A DNA stretch of 33,900 nt from Intoshia linei. Its lineage: Eukaryota; Orthonectida; Rhopaluridae. The DNA lies in NCBI GenBank assembly GCA_001642005.1, contig LWCA01000283.1:1-33900 (forward strand), read 5' to 3'. The notes under the pieces are model-generated. The model did not search any database, had not been told where the DNA came from, and worked only from the letters and a program-made list of their open reading frames with translations. A program made the translations under genes and the position numbers. Numbering within the stretch: position 1 is the first letter of the stretch; each line of letters opens with the position of its first letter. Shown one piece after another: positions 10,554 through 20,861 of this stretch.

Positions 10554-12934
10554 TTATGTTTTTTTGGTTGGTAAACTTGAATTTAGAGATCTTGTAATAT
10601 TGAATGCTTCCAATAATGCTTCTTGTTGATTGTAAATATTGTAATTCATTGAATTTGAGTAAAGTTCTACACAAGGGTCCAAATGCACAATATTTTTTCT
10701 GTCGTGTAAATTAGGAAAATGAAATGTTTCTTTTTCTAGATATTTAGACACCCAATCAAATTCTAAAGCTTTCTCAAATATCAAAGAAAGTGGTTTTAGA
10801 GGATTGTCATATATAATATCTTGGGTTGGATTTTTAAAACAGTTTAAAGACATATCTGATTCTGATACAGATTGTAAAATTAAATTTATTGTATTTTCAT
10901 CTCTCTGTAGAAATTTGTTATTCAAATTATCCTGTTTTTTCAGTTCTTCCGACATGAGTGCTTCTGAAACATTGTCAATTGTTCCTTTAGAATTTTGGTT
11001 AGGATATACGGATTTATATACATGTCCAACATTTGATTCAAACTTAGGCTTGATATTAGATTCGGTTGATTTTGTAGCTTCGGTAGAACGACTTATTAAA
11101 TGACATCTTATATCCTAAAAATTCTAATTATATTAAATTTAAATTAACTAAAAATTGTTACAATACTAAGATTTTATTTATATAATACCTTTAACATTCC
11201 AGTTAGTTTTGTTTGAGCCATTTTCTCCCAATTTTTGAGTGTATCCATAAGATCATTTAAATTTCTCGACATTCTTTGGTATATGATGATACGGCTAACA
11301 TATTGTTTAAATTTTTCCAACGCATCAAAACGATCGAGCCAGGCATACTTGTCTGTTAAATTGAATCTAATGTGACGTGAATCACCAATTTTGAGAGTCG
11401 TAATTGATTCAACCATATCTCTTCGTTCCCTATGATAATGATGCAGAATTGTTTCTTCGTTATTTATATGATCACGACCTGATTTAGGAGAGATATTTCT
11501 AGTTTCTTGATTTGTTTCGTTTAATATTTCTATAAATCTAAAATTTTTAAACATGGTCAGTTCACTTTTTGTTCTGACACATTCTCTCTTTCTAGGAATG
11601 CAAATCGTTTCGAATTGATAGTTTCTTAAATGTCGAAGTTGTTCGGACATTATGTTTTTTTTAAGTTTAGTTGTAAAGTCAGATGAACCAATGCTAGTTT
11701 GCCAGCGTATTTGATTTTTTTGTTCCAATATTTCAATATTTTTGAGATCATACTCAAATTGAATCAATTTTAAAGAGGGGCTTGATTTTTTATCTATGAA
11801 ACTTTTGCTAGTAGAATTTAAAATATTTGATTTTTCAGTGCTATTGTTGGATACGTTAGACATTATGGTTTTCCTATCTTTAACATTGAATGAATCATCT
11901 TTCTGATTGAGATACCGAGATACATGATACGGACAATTGATCAATGAGACGGTTGGAACTTTGTTAATTGCAGTCATTTTTGATTTGGTAATTTTAGTTA
12001 TTTCGAGGTCATAGCTATCATAAATACCCTGTATTTTTCTTTCAGAATTAGAAAATATTGTATTTAAATTGTTGACATCAACTAAGTTGTATTTATACTT
12101 TTTTTTATTATTCAATAGCGATAATTTTGCTTTTTTCAGCATACACGAAGCAAACACTTTGCACAATTTTGGTTTAGAGTTGAATTGTGACGTGAACACT
12201 TCAATCGTGATTGAAATGGATCCATAAGATTTAGGCATATAACTGATATTAATCTTGTGTTCACTATTGGGAAGAATAAATCCTTCTATGGGACGAACAT
12301 CAATACTTGGATTACTAAAATTGTCCGATCGTTTAATAAAGTATTCAAACTCGAACGGAATACGATTTATTATAGTTAAAGTTTTATAAATTTTTGTTGA
12401 TTGATCTTCCGAATTATAGAGTTGAGAGCAACTCAAATGTATTGTGCTTGGAAATTTATTATAATGCAAAACAGGATAAACATGAACGGGGACTACCAGA
12501 TTTTTTTGAGAATGCGACGTTTGTATTTTGATGGCGTCATATACATAACAAAACTCTGATAACAAAAGTTGAATTTTTATTTCTATGCTGAAACCTGGTA
12601 CTAATCGAACGAATTTATTATATTTAATATTGAGACATTGTGATTTTGGTGGAACGACGTGTACTCGTTCTACTGTTCCCGATGTATTAATGAGATGTAT
12701 TGTCCTAATTTGCATTTGATTTAGCTCATAACCATCAAAATGTACTTCATGTGGATCTATTTCAAATATATCATTTGATTTCAAATGATTAAATATTTTT
12801 GTCAATTCCAGGTGGTTAGGTGGTGGTGTTCCCAGCCGTTTCTGAAGACATACTTTATTTTTCACTTTTTGGGCTTCCAGTGCATTTATTTTGAATAATT
12901 TTGTATCTCTATCCGATTCCAGTAAAGGTAGCAT
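10554..12934 (-). CDS. CFAP221: Cilia- and flagella-associated protein 221 (PCDP1 homologue)
   Basis: Two exons, 11189-12934 and 10554-11114, are joined by a 74-nt phase-0 intron, giving about 768 residues (human about 840). CFAP221 belongs to the C1d projection of the motile-cilium central pair, with CFAP46, CFAP54 and CFAP74, and affects calcium-dependent beat control. The N-terminal half matches the family closely in order: VHFDGYELNQMQIRTIHLIN, then VERVHVVPPKSQCLNIKYNK, a RLVPGFSIEIKIQ strand, VPVHVYPVLHYNKFPSTIHL, and later SITIEVFTSQFNSKPKLCKV. These are beta-rich MSP/ASH-type domains (about residues 55-265). The rest is polar and helical, with a basic region near residues 400-460. The ATG at 12934 precedes the conserved part by about 60 residues, as in relatives. 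It diverges from PTPRN across 278 bp. It is direct evidence that the organism builds motile 9+2 cilia. Confidence 0.88.
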
Positions 12935-13212
12935 TTCGAAAATATATAATGTTGTTTGGTGTTATTATGGATATTGAGTATAAACTAAATTAATGCACTA
13001 CAGATTGATTAAGAGATTGTAATTAAAATTTAGTATACGTATGTATTTTGTACTATCCATTGATTTTTACTTTATCTATATAGCATTATTATTGATTTTT
13101 TTAAGTTACGTTACATATTTTTCAATTTAAACTATTTTATCATTTATATATTAGTTTCATAAAGCCATGTATTCATAATAAAACATTTTTAATAAATTAA
13201 TATTTTACTAAA
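12935..13212. promoter_or_regulatory. Shared intergenic region between divergent CFAP221 and PTPRN
   Basis: Only 278 bp separate the two start codons, so this stretch must hold both 5' untranslated regions and both promoters, or one bidirectional promoter. A tatatag sequence at 13077-13083 could be a TATA-type element, but A/T runs make this weak. Confidence 0.5.
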
Positions 13213-16200
13213 ATGCTTGGCTCGTTGTTCATTACTGTTATTTTAATTTTTGCTTGCAGTTTTGCTACAAAAAAAGAATACAATGAGGAATTATTAAAAA
13301 AAAAAATTATTATAGGTACCTCAATTATAAATATTTCTTTCAAATTATAGGGTGTAATATGAAAGTAATCAAATGTGATGTAGGAGAAACGTGTTACAAT
13401 GGTATAATTTAACTATGATACTCATTTTTATTTTCAAAATAGATAAAATTTTGGGTTATTGTTCGAATGAACCTTTAACGGCACTAGACAAAACTATATT
13501 TGTTCAAAATGTAAATAAGGATGTTCGTTTTATAATCAGGCGTATGAATGACATCGTATATGATCCTGATATTAAAATATCGTTAAAGACATTTCAATGT
13601 ATCATGAGAGTCGTCGTATCGAACTTTCTAAAATACATAAAGTTGCCACAATATTACATTCCTGATAAAGACTGTATTTCCTTATATAAAAGATTTATTA
13701 TTGCATTTGAAAAAAATACGCGAAATTTAAATTCTGATAAAACTAAAAATATATCTGTTCCGTTGAATAGAATTAATGGCAGTGATTTTTACACAGAGCT
13801 CAACAAATATATTAACCTAGTGGACAACCAATATTTGGATAATTTAAGCGAATTACAGAAATACAATACAAAGCCTTGGAGAAAACAGAAACATGAAAAA
13901 AATGCTCTTTCAGATCAATACAGTTTTTGGAATGACGATAGGCAAGGTGGATACAATCATATGGATGAAAATATTGACTCAAACTTTGAAAATGATGAAT
14001 ATCGTTTTATTCCTGTCGGAAATAATAAAATTGAGCAGGATGAAGATTTATATTGGCACAGTTCAAAAAATGGGAATCATCTTCAGACTAAACCAATATT
14101 AAAAGAAAAAACTAAAAAAAATGGTAATAATTATGTGAATTTAGCTAAATTACATTTAGGAACGGATGTACTCAATTTATACAACCTGTCTTCAGATGTG
14201 CTATATGTTTATATCTATCCACCGTAAATTATTTCAATTTAAATCTATTCGACTGTGTCATTGTGCTAATTAACCAAGACGTACATTTGTAACTAATGTA
14301 GATATTAAAAATATCTAAATATAACCTAATAATTTAAAGTTAATTTGATTCATATTTGAATTTAGAATTTTAAATTACAATGATATTGCAAAGATTACAG
14401 TTCGTTTGATAAGATTGTACAACCTAAAAAAAAATGATTTAAAATTTGTGGGGTAACTATATTTTCAATATAAATTAACTTTTCCTAGATTGTCAAACAA
14501 TAATCAAAACATTGAGTATAAAATTATAAACTCTGATTTAAACGTAGGAGATATCTTGAAACTCACTTGTAAAGTTCTACTCATATATATTATATTAGCT
14601 TAGATAATCACGCCAACAAATTCAAAAATATGTTTGGTTATACCATCACATATGTTGGAGGGAAAAAACTAGATCAGAAAAAAGACTTTGGACAAAATAA
14701 AACTTTGAATCAGAGCACCGTCCATATTGGTGGTTATAGTCAAAGTTATGTTATTGTTTTAACCTTGGTGCTAATTGGAATTTTGATGACCATTTTTGCA
14801 TTAGTATTTTTGTGTATTAGACGCAGGTGCGCCATTTCAAAAAAGTTTCACGCAGTAATTGCTGATATGAACTCTAAACCGGCAGGATATGAGTACCAGG
14901 TAATTTCAAATTTCAGTAAATTTAATTTATGTAGGAGCTTTGTCGGGATCAATTCCCGTCAAACAAATATAAATATGTTAAAGTTGATAAAAAAGACATT
15001 CATTCTTCAAAATTCAGCTTGACATCATGGTATTTAAATTTTATTCAAATTGTATTCAAATTTTAATTTAACAGGAATGAGGACAACGTGATAAATGCAA
15101 ATATTGACATAATAACAGCTCACACCGTTTTGGTAATTAAAACGTTATATATTATTGATTTCATACCATAAATATGCTCCCCATTTTTTATGTTTTATAG
15201 ATTTCGTATAGCATTATGTTTTATTAGCTACACAGATAAGAAACACATTTAAATTAATTTTAATTAACAATATATTATAGGCTTATATGGAATCTTACTT
15301 GAATGACGGTGAAAAATTATCAAAAGAATGGGAATTGCTCAAATTATACAAGTCTGAGTACACTCAAATCACCATTGCGTCAAAGCTAGAAAATATTAAG
15401 AAAAATGTGAATCCAATGATTGTTCCATGTAAGATGTTAAATGTATATAATATTGAATTATATCTGTAGACGACCACAACAGATTTTCTTTAAATCAAAA
15501 TAATAATGACAATGGTAATGATTATATAAACGCCAGCTACATAGTAAGCATTAGTAATTCGTATATAATTCGTTTAGACAGATCACGACCCTAGGAGCCC
15601 AAAGTATATAATAACTCAATGTCCCATGAAAGACACTATTGCTCATTTTTGGCAGGTTTTTATAAAAATGTTATTAATATTTATTGTTAAATCAGTACAT
15701 GTATGTATAGATATATAATATTTTAATTAATATGTTGGACCAACATTGTTGGTACATAATGATTTAATATGACACATACAAAATTGTATAAATATTTAAT
15801 ACACTATGATTTACAATGAATTATGAATAATAGTAAGCTGTCTTTATTAAAATTATGAAACATAATTGATGGTGTATAAGGATAAATATTATTATTATTT
15901 TACATTGAAACTTCGTACCAAAATGTGTCCATAATTTTTAATGTAATATAAGAGGGTGGTCCAAACAAATGATAAGTGAGGGCCAAAAAATAAATTTTAC
16001 AAATTTCACGGGCCGCAACATTAAAAAAATTTTAACACAATTATTTCATCAATCTAAGAAATTGAGAATAATTAGCACACAATTAAGCAGAATTATTTTT
16101 AAAAAATTTAAATGAATGCTAGATAATGTGGTAATTATGATATTTCTGTAAACCAATGTTTTTCAAAATGTGCGTCTTGATGCATTTGTGTGTCCAAATA

Positions 16201-18256
16201 AAAATTGAAAATGAGATGTACACCATTTCACAGAGGGTCAAATCAGATTTTTTGTTTATTTTAGAACAAATGTTTTTCTTAAATTATTAAGAATCTGATT
16301 ATAATTCACACAACTTCAATTGCAGATTGTGTGACATATTTACAATTTATACATGCATAGCTCCAATTTAGGTTTAATTGAATTAAAATCAGTAAATCTG
16401 GTTCGAAAATCCACATCAATGTTTTATCATATATTTATTTTTTATTATTTACCCGTTTAACAAAATATATTACTAAACAGTTTTGCGGGTCAAACAATTT
16501 GACCTGGGCGGGCCATGCTTTGTACTACTCTGTACTATCACATACATTTAAATTACCCATCGATAGAAGAATCGTATTATTTATATTAATTTGATAACAT
16601 GGATAACTGAATTAAAAACATGACAGTAAATTTTAGATTATGGGTTTAAAAAAAATTTAACCCTTGACGATGACCATACTAGGAAGAAAATAATTTTGTT
16701 GATCTGTAATCTGTCAATTTTTTAATTATATCCACTTAAAATAATTGTAATAACAACGAAACTGTTACGTAAAGGGAAAATTCTGAATGTATTCGAGTAT
16801 TCTTGCTAAAAAAGATTAATAAAATGTATATTTATCGTCCGTTAAATGAATTATTATATACCGTGAAAGGAACTAAATTTACAATCAGAATCATTAAAAA
16901 AGAGAAATAAGTGTCCCCTACAGTGTAGGGCCTACACATAGTTCGCTCAGTAATTTTATAAATTAATAGTAAAATAAAAAATATCATTATTTGAATATAG
17001 AACTACATACATATAACAACTACAGATGTTGTATAACTATCATATTTTGATACTAAAAATTGGTTTATTATCTCAAAAAATCAATATTGATCAATTACAA
17101 TAAAAATTTATTTATAACTGATTGACAGAAATTATAATATAGATAAATATTTGATTTAATTTAATTTAAAAATTAAAATCTGAAATTATTAAGAGTGGTA
17201 AAGACGTTTATAAATCAGTTCCGTGTTAAATATTTACTTCACTTTTCTTCACTTGGTTACTTCACTTCACTACCTCACATTACATCACTATGCATGACCC
17301 GATCATGAAGCGGTCTACTATTCTAAAAATTTTATTTATGTCAAAATTATAATTTTCTACTGATTGTGACAGGTAATGTGAAATAACCCGACCTTTCAAC
17401 AATATCATCAACATTTTTTTATTTGTATATATGGGCTACAATTTTCATCTAACCAGTTTCACTGTTGACTCTCATGGTCCTGCCATTATAAAAAAATGTA
17501 TAATGTAACTTTTTGTTTACATTAAAACAATTTAGATGGTATGGGAAAGCTACTCTAATTCTATTGTTTGCCTATGCAATCTTGAAGAAAACATATCCTT
17601 TTCAAAATATTGGGTTTCTAACGGCAGCATTTTATTCGGCATTTATGAAGTTTCATTATACAATTAATCAATAATCGAATTATAGATTCATCTTATTTCA
17701 GAACACACAAAAAGAAGAGATTATCTAATACGCTGTTTTTATGTAAAAAATGTAAAAACAAATGAAACAAGGACAATAACTCAATTTCATTATAATTCAT
17801 GGGTGAATAACGAAATACCAAGCTCCAGCAGAATATTTTTAGAGTATAGAAGGTAATCATATAATAATAAATCTAATCTTGCTAGAAAAGTAGAAAAATC
17901 TTGTAAAACGGGGACTAGTCCTACTATCATTCATTGCAGGTAAAGTCAAAATTTAAAAATTGATGAAAAATGTTTAGTAATGGTGCGGGAAGATCTGGAT
18001 TATTTATCTTAATAGATATAGTTATAAACCGAATAATGAAAGGTAATATTGTTCCAGGCTAAAATAATTAATTTTAGGTGTGAAGCAACTTGATATATCT
18101 GCAACACTTGAGCATTTACGAGACCAGAGGAGGAACGTAATAGAAACAAAGGTAAAGCACTTTGTACATTTTTAACTGTTTTAGAATCAATTCGAGTTTG
18201 CATTTACATCAATTGCGGAACAAGTAACTGAAATGATTAATACAATACCAAACTAA
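13213..18256 (+). CDS. PTPRN: Receptor-type tyrosine-phosphatase-like protein N (IA-2 / IDA-1 homologue)
   Basis: Sixteen exons: 13213-13315, 13351-13401, 13443-14223, 14489-14568, 14604-14899, 14935-15029, 15075-15132, 15281-15428, 15470-15543, 15578-15655, 17536-17649, 17686-17852, 17886-17939, 17978-18042, 18078-18151, 18185-18256; exactly 769 codons plus stop, close to nematode IDA-1. IA-2 proteins are type I membrane proteins of dense-core secretory vesicles that govern neuropeptide and hormone release. Visible: a signal peptide (SLFITVILIFACSFA), the four-cysteine RESP18-like N-terminus (GCNMKVIKCDVGETCYNDK then GYC), a membrane-proximal ectodomain block (EYKIINSDLNVGDILKLT), one transmembrane helix (about residues 387-410), the cytoplasmic EYQ/ELCRDQ and HTVLAYMESYLNDGEKL segments, and a PTP domain (about 505-765) with DYINASYI and LDISATLEHLRDQRRNV. 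The P-loop is HCSNGAGRSG (Cys699) and the WPD loop reads SWVNNEIPSSSR, so it is predicted inactive. Twelve introns are 33-45 nt; one is 1880 nt. Confidence 0.94.
15951..16532. mobile_element. Non-autonomous hAT-like element inside PTPRN intron 10
   Basis: The left end reads agagggtggtccaaacaaat with ggccgcaac soon after; the right end, reverse-complemented, reads cagagtagtacaaagcatgg and then cccgcc. Both are of the hAT 'CAGGGGTGGTCCAAAC ... GGGCCGC' type and inverted to each other, though imperfectly. No 8-bp target duplication is recognisable. A second hAT-style end (ccaatgtttttcaaaatgtg, at about 16153) suggests nesting. It lies within the one large intron (15656-17535) and makes up about a third of it. 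Confidence 0.55.
17235..17289 (+). repeat. Degenerate CACTT-type simple repeat
   Basis: A run of imperfect 'acttcact' units (tacttcacttttcttcactt, ttacttcacttcactacctc, then acattacatcact) in the large PTPRN intron. No function is suggested. Confidence 0.6.
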
Positions 18257-18358
18257 TATTTATGTGTACTAAATATGTATCAACATCCTTATTTTATCTA
18301 CAAAGTTTAAACTTGTTGTGTTGTGTTTGTATCAATAATTATAAACAATGTAATTTGT

Positions 18359-18364
18359 AATAAA
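18359..18364 (+). terminator. Candidate polyadenylation signal for PTPRN
   Basis: AATAAA 103 nt after the PTPRN stop codon and 52 nt before the end of the converging SKI gene. If used, the two genes' 3' untranslated regions nearly touch or overlap. Confidence 0.45.
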
Positions 18365-18415
18365 TGTAAAAATGAGTAAATTAAAACTATATTTAGTAAA
18401 GGTAGAGGTATTAAT

Positions 18416-20254
18416 TTATACATTTACATCGTATTTGAGTTTTAAAGTTTTCTTTAATACAGAAATTTGTGTTCTTAGTTCAGAAATTGCAATGGACTGA
18501 GAAGTAATAATAACTTTTTGTAAATCATAATCTCTTTTCATAGTATTAATGTGGAAAGCTAATAATGAGCATGCGGAGCATTTAGAATTATCAGGTAACA
18601 TTAATTTGGTGCGTCTATCAGCAAAGTGATTAATAACTACATTTTTACTATTGGGATGATCCATTAAGTTACGATTTTCAATTGGTCGAAAACTTTCAAT
18701 GTTTTCTACACCACCAGATGCATGACTTCCATTAATTTCCTTGAGTATAGATTCTATTTTGCTAATATTTGAAGGAGAATGAATAGTGTTTGGTTTAACA
18801 GAAAAGGTATTGGATGAACACAATTTACTGAAATTGATTTGCGATTGAGTGAGTATTTTATTAGAATTCGAATCAAACTCTTCAGTATCAGAGTCAGGTG
18901 GAGGTGTTGTTGATTTGTCAGGTAAAACAGGACCCCTCGTAGACGCCAGAGAAATGTTGGGACAAAATCCTTTTAGTTTTTCAATTCTTTCTTTTGATAC
19001 GTTAATGGGGTTAAGAATTTTTGGAGGATCATTAATTCTATCACGCATGTTGGAGGTCATTTTAGAATATACAAAATAATCTAGTTCGTGGGGTCTGGGT
19101 TTAGTTATATTTTTAATGAAAGAAGTTAAATCTGTTTGATGGGCCGTTGGTGTTGGAGAATATTTTTTATCAAATTTACATTTCTGATTGTTAAGTTGAA
19201 CGAATAGAGAATTTAATGTACCCTTATCCATATTGGGATCTTCAAAAATGAATAAATAATCTCGCCATTTTGAGGATTGAAAACCCCAATGACAAGTGTT
19301 CATTTCAATACAATGTGAATGACACACAAAAGTAATGGGTGAAAAAACTAATTTGCATGTGTCACAAGTAATGCATTTATCTTCAATTGAATTATACAAA
19401 AAGATGTTGAAGGTTCCAATTGCAGTGCCAAAACATTCATGAGTAACTTTAATATTTCCACCATTAATAGTGGTATCGTCTGTAACATTTACATACTCAT
19501 TTTCGTATTTAACAGGAATATTAACATTATAAAATTTGTCACCTTTCGAAAGGTATATAATATAGTGACTTAAAATTTCGGCTTGTGAGAGGGTAAGCAA
19601 AACACAATTTTTAGCATCAGGATCCAGTATTTTGAGCTTTTTAAGTAAATCAAGATATATTTTTGGACAATCATTAGTAATTGTAATGTTGAGTATTCTG
19701 CACACTGCCGCCACATCTGCCATATTAAATTGACATAAAACAGTGTCCAACAATTGCTGAAAGCATATTCGAATTTCTCCTCCAATTGAAAAAGAAACTA
19801 ATAAACATGCTTCTATTTTTGATACATTTAAATTGAAATTATCAATATATGTGGATAAAGTTTTGGTTTCCTCTTTTTCATGAATGTGGTTTGAATCAAG
19901 AAAATCAAATTTTGATTTTTTAGGTTGGTTAGGCATACTTAAATTTCTCTTTCTGCCACAACTCAAATCGATTGCTCCTTGATTGCGCACAGAGTGACTA
20001 GAACTTAAATCATCGTGCATAGACGAACATTTATATTTAACATTCATTTCCGAATTAGATTTGGGAATACTGGAAGATTCTATTTTAATTTTAAAATGTT
20101 TCGATTCTGCATTCGAAGAAAATGACGACACAGAAGATTTAGCATTTGTAAAAGAAGTTGTGTTTGTCGCTTCAGTCATTGTATCGTCATAAATTAGAAT
20201 TTTTGTTGAGTTTTCGGGTTTCGGTAAACCCAATGCTTTCGTCTCTACATCCAT
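18416..20254 (-). CDS. SKI: SKI/SnoN-family transcriptional corepressor
   Basis: Single-exon gene, 612 residues. Ski and SnoN bind Smads in the nucleus and repress TGF-beta/BMP target genes. The Ski/Sno/Dac homology domain lies at about residues 145-235 (LLVSFSIGGEIRICFQQLLD, LDLLKKLKILDPDAKNC). The SAND-like Smad4-binding domain lies at about 270-340, with its zinc ligands and hallmark: HECFGTAIGTFN, CITCDTCKLVF, FVCHSHCIEMNTCHWGFQSS, KWRDYLFIF. The C-terminus (about 570-608) is a predicted coiled coil (QSIAISELRTQISVLKKTLK), shorter than in vertebrate SKI. A spacer of some 35 residues between the two domains is longer than usual. The N-terminal 140 residues are Ser/Thr-rich. The first ATG at 20254 is used; no upstream exon is needed. 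Lack of introns is unusual among these intron-dense neighbours. SKI versus SKIL cannot be decided and the gene may predate that split; Fussel/SKOR is less likely. Confidence 0.88.
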   Translation of the reverse strand: MDVETKALGLPKPENSTKILIYDDTMTEATNTTSFTNAKSSVSSFSSNAESKHFKIKIESSSIPKSNSEMNVKYKCSSMHDDLSSSHSVRNQGAIDLSCGRKRNLSMPNQPKKSKFDFLDSNHIHEKEETKTLSTYIDNFNLNVSKIEACLLVSFSIGGEIRICFQQLLDTVLCQFNMADVAAVCRILNITITNDCPKIYLDLLKKLKILDPDAKNCVLLTLSQAEILSHYIIYLSKGDKFYNVNIPVKYENEYVNVTDDTTINGGNIKVTHECFGTAIGTFNIFLYNSIEDKCITCDTCKLVFSPITFVCHSHCIEMNTCHWGFQSSKWRDYLFIFEDPNMDKGTLNSLFVQLNNQKCKFDKKYSPTPTAHQTDLTSFIKNITKPRPHELDYFVYSKMTSNMRDRINDPPKILNPINVSKERIEKLKGFCPNISLASTRGPVLPDKSTTPPPDSDTEEFDSNSNKILTQSQINFSKLCSSNTFSVKPNTIHSPSNISKIESILKEINGSHASGGVENIESFRPIENRNLMDHPNSKNVVINHFADRRTKLMLPDNSKCSACSLLAFHINTMKRDYDLQKVIITSQSIAISELRTQISVLKKTLKLKYDVNV

Positions 20255-20840
20255 TGAATTTATTTTCTAAAATATGTATTAAAAATAATTATAATAGCCA
20301 TATACGCTCCAAAATATAATGAAATATTGAGGTGATGTTTCATTTTTTGTTTTTATGTAGTTTTTACATTAAAATAGAACACTAGAGAAAGGAGTAAATA
20401 ACTATTGATAGACAGATATATGTCTACCAAGCAACTACATTCAACCACACTGAAATTGGTTTAAAATGGTTTTAGTGATAGCCAGCTTCGACGTGTAAAT
20501 GGGATGATCTTATTTTAGTAAAGTGTTACAGTGCAAATCTAGCGCAAAAGCAACAATAATAGACAAAAGCAGTACAGCTCCAAGGCGTAACTAATTGCGT
20601 TATATAAAACTGACTAATAATGCACACATTGTTATGCAATAATTTGTATCTACAGAAATCACGTGTGCTAAAATATTGCAATTATTACAACTGTAAATGA
20701 AGTATGAACAAATTGAACCACTGTATATTGAGACGCATTTAATTATCAATAAATAATGGCGTCTGGTGTCTGTAGTTTAGAGAAGCTTCCTATGTGATGT
20801 TATTGATTTGATTTGCAATGTCTGCTATTTATATTTAAAT
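20255..20840. other. Intergenic region between SKI and the large Rab gene
   Basis: Both flanking genes are on the minus strand, so this is the SKI promoter side and the downstream flank of the Rab gene. I see no further exons, and no strong promoter element. Confidence 0.45.
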
Positions 20841-20846
20841 TTTATT
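20841..20846 (-). terminator. Polyadenylation signal of the large Rab gene
   Basis: AATAAA on the minus strand, 15 nt past the TGA stop (20864-20862). This implies a very short 3' untranslated region. Confidence 0.5.
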
Positions 20847-20861
20847 TACATGTGTACAATT

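Noticed and set aside
13893-14102. 69-codon second frame inside PTPRN exon 3
   Set aside because: Shadow of the ectodomain exon, which continues in frame on both sides with the correct splice phase.
16396-16412. tRNA B-box-like ggttcgaaaatcc
   Set aside because: No A box, acceptor stem or cloverleaf can be drawn around it; it lies within the hAT-like element.
19570-19785. Alternative frame within SKI on the same strand
   Set aside because: It overlaps the Ski homology domain, whose conserved residues are all in the longer frame.
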